In this document: positions 1 through 34,000 of the stretch, one piece after another | How positions within the stretch are numbered: the stretch's first letter is position 1 | Layout of the letters: every line of letters starts with the position of its first letter | Origin: Strigops habroptila | Lineage: Eukaryota > Chordata > Aves > Psittaciformes > Psittacidae | DNA: 64,000 bases | Assembly (NCBI RefSeq): GCF_004027225.2 | Contig: NC_046358.1 | Span: 2,756,720 to 2,820,719, forward strand | Reading direction: 5' to 3' | Notes under the pieces: model-generated | The model's database searches: none | The model's input: the letters and a program-made list of their open reading frames with translations, nothing else | Told to the model about the DNA's origin: nothing | Program-made: the position numbers and the translations under genes

Positions 1-348
1 TGCAGGCACAAATACTATATGAGCTGCACCCCTGATATCAGAACCCTTCTGATCCAAACCAGTGCTTTGGTTTGAGCTAGCAGGGCCTGACCTATAGCTA
101 CTAGTAGTAGAAGCAGGTCCTTTATATTCAGTCCAGCCCTGTTTCCCATGTCTTGCACAAAACCGGCGTGTCCTGGCCTGACCCCATTTTGGGTTAGAAG
201 CAGCTCAGCTAACCAAGGCTAAGCAGTTCCAGTTCCTTCCACCCGCTGTGACCTGCCAGTCTTGCTGAGTGGACAGAGAGGGACAGAGTTTGCCTCTGCA
301 GGTGGGTTTTAGCTGTGCCAGCCTCACACAAGCATGCCCAGGAAGTGA

Positions 349-22527
<22,179 letters not shown>

Positions 22528-24605
22528 AGGGGCAGGAGCAAGGCAGTGGCAGGAGCACTGGTTCAGTGTGCACGGGGAGGCACTGTCACGAAGAGCTGGG
22601 GCTTTCCTCTTTGCCTTCTGGATCTCACTGAAAGTCCCCTACAACAGACACCCCCAGGCACCGAGGGGCTGTGCCTCGTCCCGCTGACCGGGGGGGAGCT
22701 GGCTTCTCTGTGCTACTACTGTCACAGAAACACTGTCACAGGAACACTGTCACAGCACAAACAAGAACTGAGGCTGCAAGTGAAGAACCTGAATTGAAGA
22801 GAAGATCAACGCTGCCATTTACACAAGCACAATGCAGGGCTGTAGAGCAGTGAGGCAATCGACCCAGACCCAACACCTAGTAGGTAGTCTTGTCTGTCTA
22901 CACACTGTAATGGCCACCTAGTTCATACACATAGATGTTTTACTTGTACAAAGGCTGCCTAGAAGGAGTTTTCTAACCCTACAGACCACTGCCCGTTCAG
23001 CCAGGCATCCATCTGAACGCAGAGGCTGGCACACACCAACTACTTCCCTGTAGTAATAAACACCAGTGTCTGTGCATGTCAAGAGACTCTGACATAACTT
23101 TTCCTCCAAACTGTTTGCACCTTGAGAGAGAGAGATTTTGTAGATGTTCAAAGCTGAGTAGAAACTGATACTAACTCTGAAATGACTGTTTAAATCCAGT
23201 ATGAAGAACTGAGCTGGGACAGGGAGGGGAGAAGTGGGGGGGTTGTATTTTTTTAACATGGTTTCACTGTGCTAGTTGTAAATATGGATCGATCTCAAGG
23301 AGGGAAGATGAGACACTCTACCCCTTCACTATCAGGGTTTGATGGCCCCAATCACTTCTACCTTAGAAGCCTGTTTCTGAGCATTATCTGCGAGAGCTGA
23401 CACCACAAAAGATACTTTCTAAAAGACTCAGGTGTAGCAGGAGCTAGTGCTATGCTGAGAAACTGCCTAATAGCATAAATAGCAATAAAAGTCTCCCTGG
23501 GACCCCAAGGAACATGTAACTTGATAGTTTGTTCTCTCTTTGGAGCTATCTGAGATTAGAAGCCCTGACTTCCAGCCTCTGCTTCTACAACCATTCCATT
23601 CCATCATGGAATGATGTTCTTTCCATAGATACGCTACCTTGGGAGCACGGTGCACACCTGGCTGGTTCTTAGAGGTGGGCTCAGTTACATTTAGCAGCAC
23701 TTAAACAAGATGCCTCAACTCGGATGCCCAAGATTCCCATCTGCCCTTTGTTCCCAGCAGACAGATGTTTCTGGGCCAGGATTACTCATTCTAGGCCACA
23801 TTCTAGCTGCCTTTGGAGAACTAGAAGGAGAGGGTTCAATCTGCAGTTCTGAGTCTGAAGCAATGTTTTTGTGTGTTTTAAGTAATCCCCACCACAGGAG
23901 GCAGTTAGTTGTGTAGAAACACACCTTGCTCTTAGCAATAGCTTTAAGGAGAGACCTTCAGATATTCTTTGTTAGCACCCACCAAAAGCATTTGCTCATC
24001 ATTTGGTTTAGGTGGGTGAGGAGAAGAGGAAGCCAAGTGTTCAGTGGAGAACTACTGCTGTTTAAAATCCAGCTATTAATAACTAAACACACTGGAAGGA
24101 GGCAGCTCAGCTGGGCCCAAGCTCCAAAGCACAACACAGATGTGGTTTAGGTAGATGAAGGGAGGGAGAACAACCAACAGCATCTCACAACACATCCATC
24201 AAAACCTGACGTACCCTCAATTCCTCCAGGATTTACATGAGAGGCAAACTGCACGCAAGGATAAAGGCTGTTAGTCTAGGCTCAGTTAAACCAACACGAG
24301 TTGGTCAGGGCATGCTCCAGTTTGTGCTTTAGGTGCACATCCACTCCTGAAGATCACCAGCTTCAATAACCCTATTTATTATCAGGAAGCCATAGAGGGG
24401 TTTCAAAACCAGCACTGCAACCACCACAAAAGGCTTTATCTTGGAAAGTATTTTCAAGTAGCTGCTCCAGCGATCTCTGTACAAAGCTGTAGGTCCTCTT
24501 TTGTTGCTGTAATATTACGATGCTTTGTTAATTGTACATTAATGTTGTCATTTATGTAAATGTACCAGGATTTTATTAACAATGTAATTTTAAAATACAC
24601 AGCTG
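22528..24605 (+). other. ABTB2: ABTB2 3' UTR (extent inferred)
   Basis: No coding signal follows the stop. AATAAA hexamers occur at 23055-23060 (followed by the GT-rich tgtctgtgcatgtc), 23484-23489 and, further on, 24784-24789. An AT-rich segment at about 24505-24605 contains TGTA elements (ttgtacatt, tgtaaatgtacc) and looks like a conserved distal 3' end. Which site is used cannot be decided from sequence alone. Confidence 0.55.
22718..22755 (+). repeat. 14-bp tandem repeat in ABTB2 3' UTR
   Basis: Nearly three units of actgtcacagaaac / actgtcacaggaac / actgtcacag follow one another within the 3' UTR, about 190 bases after the stop codon. Confidence 0.85.
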
Positions 24606-27600
24606 CTGTCATTTATTCTACTCTTCTCAAAAGGAGAACACACATATTTAAATGCCAAACCATTCTATGGTAGTGTTGAAATCCTAAGATTCTTCTCTGC
24701 ACCAGAAGAGACAGTGAGGGTTAAAGCAACTGTTAACCCAGAGGTGTTTGAGCAGTGGAAGTTAAACACACAACTCCCTCCCCAATAAAATGGGTAAAAG
24801 CAGGTCCCACTTCCTCCTAAGTCACCTCAGAACCCCAAAGCTAAACCAGCTCCAGCTGGTGCATGTGTCTGGTGCTTCACTGGGACAGGAGCAGGACTCC
24901 CATCAGAGCAAAGAGCATCGAAGAACACCCCAACAGCCACAGTCAGGCATGCAGCAGTGCAGGCAGCAGGGGAAGTTTATTTATCTACGAGGTAAGTAGT
25001 ATAAAGGTTTAAGAGCAAGAATGTGACCCAGGACTAGAATGTGACCCAGAACTATGTTTTCTTCCCTTAAATTTGCCCCCCTAAATCTTGTACACCCCCA
25101 CCGAGCTGGGGGAATGGCTGAGCTGTAACTTGGAATTTGGTGCTACCCTGACAGGGCTTAAACACTTTCTAGGATGTTAAGTACATTTCAGACGAAACCA
25201 CTAATATAGCCCAGAACCTGCGCTGAGCTGCTGAAAAACCTCTTCATAATTGTTTCTTTCCTTGAATATCCCACCACACATCCAAACAAAGGGAATCTCA
25301 CAGCCCCTCTGGTGTAGCACGACTCAAAAGCCAGTTCTATAACAAATTACCATCACGAGCATTTCTCAGCATTTGATTTACACCAGCCACAAGAAGCCTG
25401 CTGGGACAGACACAAGGTGTGGATTCTCCCTCCCGCACTGTGCCACTGCCCCAGCATGCCTGGAAACCCAGCAGTACAAACACTGAGAATCACAGAATAC
25501 AAACACCTACAATTCCCTCTGGAGCACATTTACTCCAACAAGGAGATGAAATTGAAGTTTCTCCATGAAGCTGGTTGCATATTGCCTGGAGAAGAGAAGG
25601 CTCTGGAGAGACTTTATAACAGTCTTCCAACACGTAAAGGGGCCTCAAGATACCCGGAGAGGGGCTTTTTACAAGGACATGTAGGGACAGGACAAGGGGG
25701 AATGGCTTTAACCTGCCAGAGTTAGATCTTAGATTAGATTTTAGGCAGATCTAATCTCACAGGAAGAACCCTGTGAGGGTGCTGAGACGCTGGCACAGGG
25801 TGCCCAGAGAAGCTGTGGCTGCCCCATCCCTGGCAGTGTTCAAGGCCAGGTTGGACACAGGGGCTTGGAGCAACCTGCTCTAGTGGAAGGTGGTCCTGCC
25901 CGTGGCAGGGGGTTGGAACTGGGTGATCTTTAAGGTCCCTCCCAACACAGACCACTCTGTGATTCTATTTTATACAAGTGGTGCCTAGAGTCCTAAAGAG
26001 TAACATAGCAGAGTTTGCCCAGCTTTGGGGAAGCACAAACTTTTGCTGGCTGTAATTATGTATTTCAGGGAGCAGAAGGAAATACACAGAGCTCACACAT
26101 CTGCCTGAACATGTTCGATGACTTTCAGCCTCAACTAAAGCCCTGTTTTGCTCTCTAACAAGCCTCTGCACAGCAGGCAGCACTGGCTGACGCAGCACCA
26201 CTACTGACTGGCCCTTTGCCCTCGCCAACTGCTGCCCAGGCCACCAGACATGGTGGCTTCCTGCACCTGCCTCAGCAGAGACAGCCAAGGGGGCTCAAGA
26301 GGGAAAGGGGAGAGCAGCAGTCCCCTTGAGGAACAGGGCAGAAAGCTGCTGTCACCACAGTCTGTGATGAAGGGGACTCAACGCTAGATTTGCCCCTGCA
26401 AAGGGCAGGTTTTGAGTACAAGGGATCCATTCATCCCCAGCAAAGAAAACAGAGTATTGCACTCAGCTCTGTTTGCTTAAGGAAAAGAGGGAGGAAAAAA
26501 GGGGTTTGTGATATGATGAAAAATCAGAGCACAGCAGGGAAGGCAGCTTGCTCCAGGGCTGGAGTTGTTTCCATGCTGTCCCTACCCAGAGCATGAGCAG
26601 GCCAGCAGTGGCTTCACTGCACTGTCGAAGCTCATTGCTTCATGGGCACACACACCAGGCAGGCAGTTTACTAGACTGAGCACAGGATCTCACCCAACAC
26701 TCCTGTCTCCACGTTTCACTCAAGCAGGAGATGGCAGCAACCTGTGTCCCTGCTCACCACCTCTCCCCATCCTCAGCCTTCATGCCCCTGCTACCACAAA
26801 GCAGCCCTGATAAAACACATGCCACGAGGTGTGTGTAGTTTTAGGGCCCTTCAAGCAAGAGCCAGGCTCATGATTCAGAGACTACATGGAGAAGTAGTAG
26901 TGACATACTCAAACAAAAATCCAGCTGTGGAAGCACACAAACCTCCCAAGGGAGTATCAAGATGGCCAAATGGAAAAGACATAACTTCCTCCTGCCCCTT
27001 CTATGCCTTGCCCTTATCCAATACACCAACCTTGGCTTTCCAGATAGCTCACTGCTCTCTCATACAGCTGTGGGAGGCAAGACTCCTCCTGAAAGGACAG
27101 CCAGCTCACAGGGCAGATCCTCAGCTCCACTGGGTTTACTTCCTCCCTGATACATCAGAGGTCAGCTCACTCCAGCTGTCAAAATAGCTCACGGGTCTCC
27201 AAGCAAGCAGGATGATTCCACTGACAACCAGGTCACAGCTACCCATCACCTGCAGAGAGAGCTCAGCTAGATCCAGCTTTCTCATGTTCCTCCAATTAGC
27301 CACAGTGCTCCATCACTGCAGGCACAGGAGAGAGCAAACCAGGAGCAATGTGAACACATCAGTGATTCCAGCACTGGAAAAGGACATCAACTGACCCCAC
27401 AGGTTTAAAACTGGCCTAAGACCCTAATGTAGGTGGTTACTGGGGTGTGCAAAGACCTGCCCTCCTGACTAGGGAGGGAGGAAGCACAGCTGAGCTGGTT
27501 TTGTCTCTGGTTAAATGCACTTCAATTAGTACACCAGGCTCCTTCAAGCATTTACAGCCCCATCTGCAGGGGATCCAGGCATAGAAAGACTAGAAACCTG

Positions 27601-30309
27601 CTCTAGTCAGAAACACACTTAAAACCAACCCAATCCTGAAATCCAGAGCTACAGAACTCACCCTCTTCTCAGCTCAGTGTTGATGGCATTTTAGTGCGCT
27701 CCTGGCTACAGAAAGACACACACAAACTCACTTTGTTGTTGGATTGCATTCAACTAGCCTTTATTCTAGGTGGAATTTTAACCCAGCCTGACTGATGGAA
27801 AGCACAGACAGAGGAAAATGTGGTTCTACCAGACTTGTTAAAAACATCAAAATAAGAATTCACATCTCTCACTTATTTTAGTATCTGAGGGCTTTTTTTC
27901 CACTTTGCTGTTCAAAGAGCAACAGACAGGCAGATGAATCCAAAGAACTGCCAGGAATCATAAAATATACATGGAAAACCTGAAAAAGAACTGAAGACGC
28001 ACGTTTTCTGTAGAAATAGGAAAGTTCCTAACTCCCACTCGTGCAGCCCAAATCCTCCAAGTCCTTTACAACACCTAGAGTACACCCAGTTCACAGACAA
28101 CAGAGCAAGAATTACTGCAGCCTATGGAAAGCAGTGGGAAGATCTGAGCTAAACAGGAACATTCTAACCTGCTTGAAGAATCCAGTTGAATTTTGCTACT
28201 ACCTTCCACCCTGATGCACACACACGTTACAAAAGCCTTGCTGGACTATAGGACTTTCACAGATCTCCTCCCACTCAGCCTGTCATCACGAATGCTTCCA
28301 ATGTACATTCCTTAAGACAGTGCCAGTAAGTCACACATCAAAGCTTTTATTTCTGCTGCCTACTAGCACAAGTCCATATTTCCTGGAACAACCAGGAACT
28401 TAGGTCTGACTTCAGGCTTACACAGGAACAGCTTCATCACAGGCACGTGCAGGTCGCAGCTCTGGCACAGGCCCAGTTGAGCTCTTACACTGCTTCACAG
28501 CTCTTTAGAGTGGCCTTATAAACAAACAGAAACTTTGGCATATTCTTCATATAAATACAAAGTGGTTTTGAACTTCTTGGCCATTTGATCCACAGCTTAG
28601 CCCTTCAAAAGCACAAACCCATTTCTGAGCCCTAACAGCACATGGGTGTTCTATCATAAAACTTCTCTTAAACCTATTAGTAGAACTAGAGTTTAACAGC
28701 CCTCCTAAGACATGCATTGTAATTTGCACCACTTCTGCACTTTAAGAAAGTTCAATCAGCATTTTCTTAGCACAAGAAGTAGTGTATAATAAAAACAGCC
28801 TTCTGATACTGTCACCCACTAGAAAGCAAGACCAAGAGCAAGTAAAACACTACCACCACCACCACAGTAGTGTAAAACACTACCACCAGGGTGAACAACT
28901 CCAGCAACCTGCGCAGGTTAGAGAATCCAAATAATTACTGATGCTTTATTAGTGCAAAGTTTCAACACGCTTTAAAAGGACTCTAAAAGTATTTAAAGCT
29001 TTGACTTGCAACCTGCTAAACCACAGCTGAATCTTGCCAAGCAGAGCATGTGAAGCCAATGATATTCAGTGAGTAACCATTTGGTACCAGTTCCTTACTT
29101 GACCACCACTTCAAGCACATCTTTGTTGTCCCGTCCTCAAACAGCAAGGATGTGACTGACTCAGGACAATCCATAAAAAACCCCTTTTATTACAGCAGCC
29201 ATCCCTCATACAAATGTGACCTCAAGAGGTTTCTGCAACGAGCTAAGCAAGACAGTGGAAAACCACAGTTCTACAGGTATCCATGGGAAATATGTTTTTG
29301 ATGCTGCAGAGCCCCTGGGCTAGAAACCAGCCTCCAAAGGGCTGCCACATCCCTATTTTTAACAAGAACAGCAAAAACAGAGAGAATTCCCACTCACCTT
29401 TTCTTCTGAGGACTCCCTAAGCAGTTGTGAAGCACCTCCACGCTTCTTGCCTTCTGTGTTTGCTCCTTTCTCAAGTTCTTCAGGGCTGGTTCAGGGCAGG
29501 CTGCCAGTGCTGCTCTTTCACACAGCTGGGGATAACGGGGCCCCTCATCAAGCCTTTAAGGGCTGCAGCTGCAGGTCTCCCCTCTCAGGGCTCAGCTGTG
29601 CCCAGTGAGGGGGATGTGCCATTGCTGCTACTTCTTCTCACACAGTGGCTTGTTAACCAAAGGTATACACAGGCTGTGCTGTGCAAGGGTCATGCTTAAT
29701 ATAGTTGCTTCACAAAACAGCCTCTTAGAGAAGAATTAGTCTTTACCTAAGAAGAAATTGTTTCCTTAAGCGTTTGCTGGAAAAAGGAGCTGTGAGATTT
29801 ATAAGTAATTACAGTGTGGATGTGTATCAGCTGTAGGTAAATCCTTCTGTTCCAATCCTCTAGGGCATAAAGCCAGAACATCAAAACAGTGCACCAGGGA
29901 ACTCCAGTTTGGGATAGGGACATTCTATGTCAAAGGTTTGCCCTGGTTTTGAAGCCCCGGGAGTCTGACAGGCAGCAGACCTAGAGTACTGCAATCACAG
30001 GAAGTCCCAGGTCCAGACTGGTCCATGTTTATTGCCAAGCAGGAGCCACTGAGTGGCAAAGCTGGGGAGTTCAGTGGCTTGTCTGCTCAGCAGGCCCCCA
30101 AACTCGAAGAGAAGATCACCAAGACCTGTTTTCCTGACAACCTTAACAAAAATTCTCCACCAAAGCCAAGCAGCAGCTCTAGATGAGCAGATAGGAGGGA
30201 GACAGAATGGCCAAAGCAGCTTCCCCTGCTTGAGAATGAGGAAATGTAAATTACTGAGCTATGGGAATGCTGAGACCTTGTAAGCAAGCGTGAATGCAAA
30301 CGAGCTGCC
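24606..30309. other. ABTB2-NAT10 convergent spacer
   Basis: The tail-to-tail spacer holds one CR1 copy (25581-25970) and otherwise unique sequence. On the - strand, AATAAA occurs at 27760-27765 with a GT-rich stretch about 30 bases beyond (27709-27729), and again at 28346-28351. A long NAT10 3' UTR is therefore possible. No exon of a third gene is convincing, and small open frames on both strands lack domains. Confidence 0.6.
25581..25970 (+). mobile_element. CR1 LINE, 5'-truncated copy
   Basis: CR1 in forward orientation: ttgcctggagaagagaaggc, a middle block around gggacaggacaaggggg, then cagtgttcaaggccaggttg and tgatctttaaggtccctccc, ending gtgattctattt. A short scrambled, partly self-complementary insertion (about 25722-25760, agattagat and atctaatct) interrupts the copy. 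Confidence 0.93.
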
Positions 30310-30943
30310 TTTATTACAGCTGCTTGAGGAGCACAGTAAGAACTATAGACCACCTTCCAAAATGAAGTGTTCATTGTATACTCTGAGCTCCTGTGAGCAA
30401 GGACCAAATCATGAGTCTGACAACACAGTTAGTGCTCACTGAATAGCCATTCCCAAATAAAAAGTCAGTTGTTCACACCAAAAACTCCCTCCTGTTACAA
30501 AGGAGCAGCAGCACTACTGAACCAGCAGCTGCACGTATCAAGATGTGCTGCAATGCTAAAAGGTGGAGTCACATACCAATGCCTAACACATTTGCATCCT
30601 TTGTTGTCCGAACTCCTTTTTAATAGACATCAACCATTGAGATGTGGGAAAGTTTACACATGGATCTGCCCTTTGGAATGGAGCTGTAGCTGTTCAAGCA
30701 CCCTCATAACATCCCAGTGTGTCACACACTCAAGCTCTGCAGTCACACTCTCTTCACAGACTGTCTCCTGGCGGTGTCACTGTGCTTCCCATAATACAAA
30801 TACTTTAAAAATGCCTCTAAGGCTTTTCCTTCCCTCCAGCTCTCAGCTCCCAAAAGAAAGTCTTTAGATTTAAAGGAGAATAGTACTTCTTAAGTACAGA
30901 CCCGTCACTTGTTAATTCACAAGTTCATTGATTGGCTTTACAG
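30310..30943 (-). other. NAT10: NAT10 3' UTR (proximal end inferred)
   Basis: Sequence downstream of the stop with no coding signal. The first clear AATAAA on the - strand is at 30310-30315, which would give a 3' UTR of about 0.65 kb. Further signals lie at 27760-27765 and 28346-28351. Confidence 0.5.
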
Positions 30944-31037
30944 TCATTTCTTCCACTTCTGCTTTAGATCTTTAGTCTTCTTCAATTTCTTCCGTTGCTT
31001 GGGTCCTCTTGCTGTTTCTAATTTTCTCTTCTTCTCA
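30944..31037 (-). CDS. NAT10: NAT10 exon 28 (terminal, basic tail)
   Basis: The acceptor is ctttcccag and the exon starts at 31037. It encodes [20 protein letters not shown] through KQKWKK and TGA. This lysine/arginine tail is the nuclear and nucleolar localisation region of the family. Confidence 0.95.
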
Positions 31038-34000
31038 CTGGGAAAGAGGAACAAAATATCTGTTAAAAATACACTAGATTCCCACCCAGCTGGGAAATTC
31101 TTCTTGTAAAAGGGGGGGCAATGGTCTACACAGAAATGTGGTTGGAAGAAAATGCTTCCAATTTCTTGGGTCATTTAAACTGGTGCTAGAGAAAGCACAA
31201 ACAAGAGTATGACCTAGATTTTTTAGTGCCTTCAGATGCTGTAATCCAATTTGAATCCCATAAGGTCTTGACTTTTAGCTCTTGTCATTGCTTTTCAAGA
31301 CTTTAAGTTATATGTCCTAAAGGCAATTCATACAGAGCATCTGGAATTCAGAGTACCTAGAAAAAAACATTACCACTGACAGGTTTAAGTACACAATTCT
31401 GTTCCTGCACTAGCAAATATGACAGAGCTCCGATCTTTATAAGCACTGACAAAGGTCTCTCATTCCTGTAAGGCTTCTGGAAACTCACAGCTTCCAGCAT
31501 TCATGAAAACAACCATGAATATACAAAGGGTGGAATAGAGATTACATAATTACTTCAGCTGTCAGGCACCCCAGGAAGGGGAAATAAGTAAGTAGGCAAG
31601 TCTCAACTCTAAATCCCCAAGGAAAAGAGGTGGAAAGGCTCCATGCTGGGCAAGGCAGAAAAAAGATGAATGAAAAGGAAGGAAGTGCAGAGCCATAGAC
31701 TCAATATTTTGCAGGCTTAAGCTCCCATTTGACAGAATTCTTTTTCCCCAAATTCCCATTTTCTCCCATGGGACAACTGTAGGCTTCCACCCGGTGTTAG
31801 CTCCCACAGCAAATGGGACAGGTACATTCTATGAGTTCTTTCTTTAGATGTGACCCAAGGGGGAAATAGTATCAACTTCTGTGCATGATCGGGATCAAGA
31901 CTTAACCATGCCAATGGAAGAAAGTCAAATAAGCAACTAGGTTACATTAAGACAGGACTACAGAGCAACAGAGAATCCACACCCTGATTTCTCCAGGAAA
32001 ACTGGGAATCTATCAAGGACACTAAGTTCATTTTATCTGCATTTAACTCTTTAGCTAAAAAAGCCAGCAGGAAAGACCAGAGAGACCTATGGGGAGTATT
32101 TCAACTTCCCTCACCTTTTCAAACTGACGAGGGCAGCATTCTGTCCTGCTTTGCTCAGCACGTCATTCCACTCTTCATCGTCACCCCGGATAATGTATCT
32201 AAGTGAAAAAGGTAAAGGAAAATCCAAGTGAAATTGCTAGCCAAAGAGAAAAAAATAAGGGGCACACAATACTCTACAAACAAAGCCACTGCCTCAGCAC
32301 CCAACCAAATCAGTTTTTGGCAATACAGACAAAACTAGACTGGTAAAGGGATACACAATAGCTTGTCACGACTCTCAGCAGACTCAGTCCAAAGTAGGTC
32401 AATAGCAACCAACAACTGTCCCTCTCCGAAGCTGGTCAGTGTCAAATGGAGCTCTCTCAGGAACATGCCCTATTGTAAACATCACAAAACTGTTCTATGA
32501 AGCCTCTCCTCAGAAAAGCAGAGGGCTGAGTAGAGTACATTTGGTATGAAAGCACAAAAATGAGGCCACAGAGGTTATACTTCCCATAGCAGTGGAGTAC
32601 GCTTTACTTTGCCCACTCAACCTCTTAAAAGATAGACCTTCCATCACTACAGCTTTAAGCCTGACATCCACAATCAGATCTATATTGACTATAGATTCCC
32701 TTACAAAAGCTTGTGGGGTTTTTAATTCCCCCCCCTCCAAAAAAGAGGTGACGGATGGTTGTGGTGGTTAAGGAGGAGGATGCAAAAAGCAGTGGTTTAT
32801 AATGGGAAGTTAACTGAACTTAGCAGCTGCTCTTAGACCAGCAGTAAGCTTGAATGGTGCAGTTCTTCTGCATCAACCTGGGAAAAACTGAAGACCTGCA
32901 GCTTTCTTTTGAAAAGAGAAATGAAGGCAACAATCGCTATTCAAATAAGCTCATGTTCTGTGCCCCTTGTCTGGGTGTTCAAGTACCTTGGAAATCACAT
33001 CCAAATTTAACTAGGCAAAGCAGTCATGTAACAAAATGGAGTGGTTGCTCTCCATCTCAAGTTCTTAGAGGTTTAGAATAGACTGGCCTTTGTTCGTATG
33101 AGGCTGAATAATACTGGACAAAGCCTTTTCAAGCCAAACAGCTCTGTCTCTTCTATTAGTTTTCTATAACCTGTATTGAAAAGTGTTCAAAATGGATTTT
33201 TGTCTGCCTCTCTTCATGGAGAATAGAAATCTACTTCTGAATGGAAAAAGGGAACATCGTGCAAAATGACAAACAGGTATGTAATGCTATCAACACTAAA
33301 AAATGGAATTAAAATTTAAAAGAATTATGGCAATATTGCTTTCCCAATGTGACTGATTTGCAAGTCACTTCAAATCACATCCATTTTCAGTCTTTCTTCA
33401 AACAAGGCAACCAAAGATTGAAAGAAGCTTTTATTCCTTTTCTCAGATTTAAGAGATTCATCTAGAGCCAAACCAGACAACTTTCCTGGGATGTCAGCAC
33501 AGTAAACAGGATTTGTAAGACAAAAACTCGAAGGAGAAGAGAGAGAAGGGAGAGAATCAGCAGTATGTATAAGTCCTGATGGTCCAGAAAGAGAGACATC
33601 TGCTGACACTTCACTAAATTGCTGGTTCACCCACTCAGTACCCTACAAATTGCCCAGCTCTACAGCAGTTAAAGGCATCTTGTAGTAATGTCATACAACA
33701 TTAATGCACACTGTAGTTAGTAAAAGAAGCTCTGGCTGGTTGTTCTTTTTCTGTTGGTTTGGGTATTTTTGGTTAAAGAATATTAAAATTAGCCAGGTAC
33801 CATTTTCACTTGAGCTGGGCACACAGGTAAGCTGCACAGCAGGCAAAAGGACCTGGGTATCCTGGTTTGAGGAAACTAATGACTATTTGTAGAAGCACAG
33901 GAAACTGTAAAATTACAACCAGTCCACAGCCAGGCAGCTTGCTTTATTACTCCATATTACAGAACTATATAACTAATATATGTATAATATACATACTGTA

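Noticed and set aside
29395-29480. Strong splice-donor-like site on the - strand (cagaagaaaag|gtgagtggg) after a short open stretch
   Set aside because: The open stretch is only about 30 codons, begins after an in-frame stop, has no acceptor or ATG, and matches no family I know.
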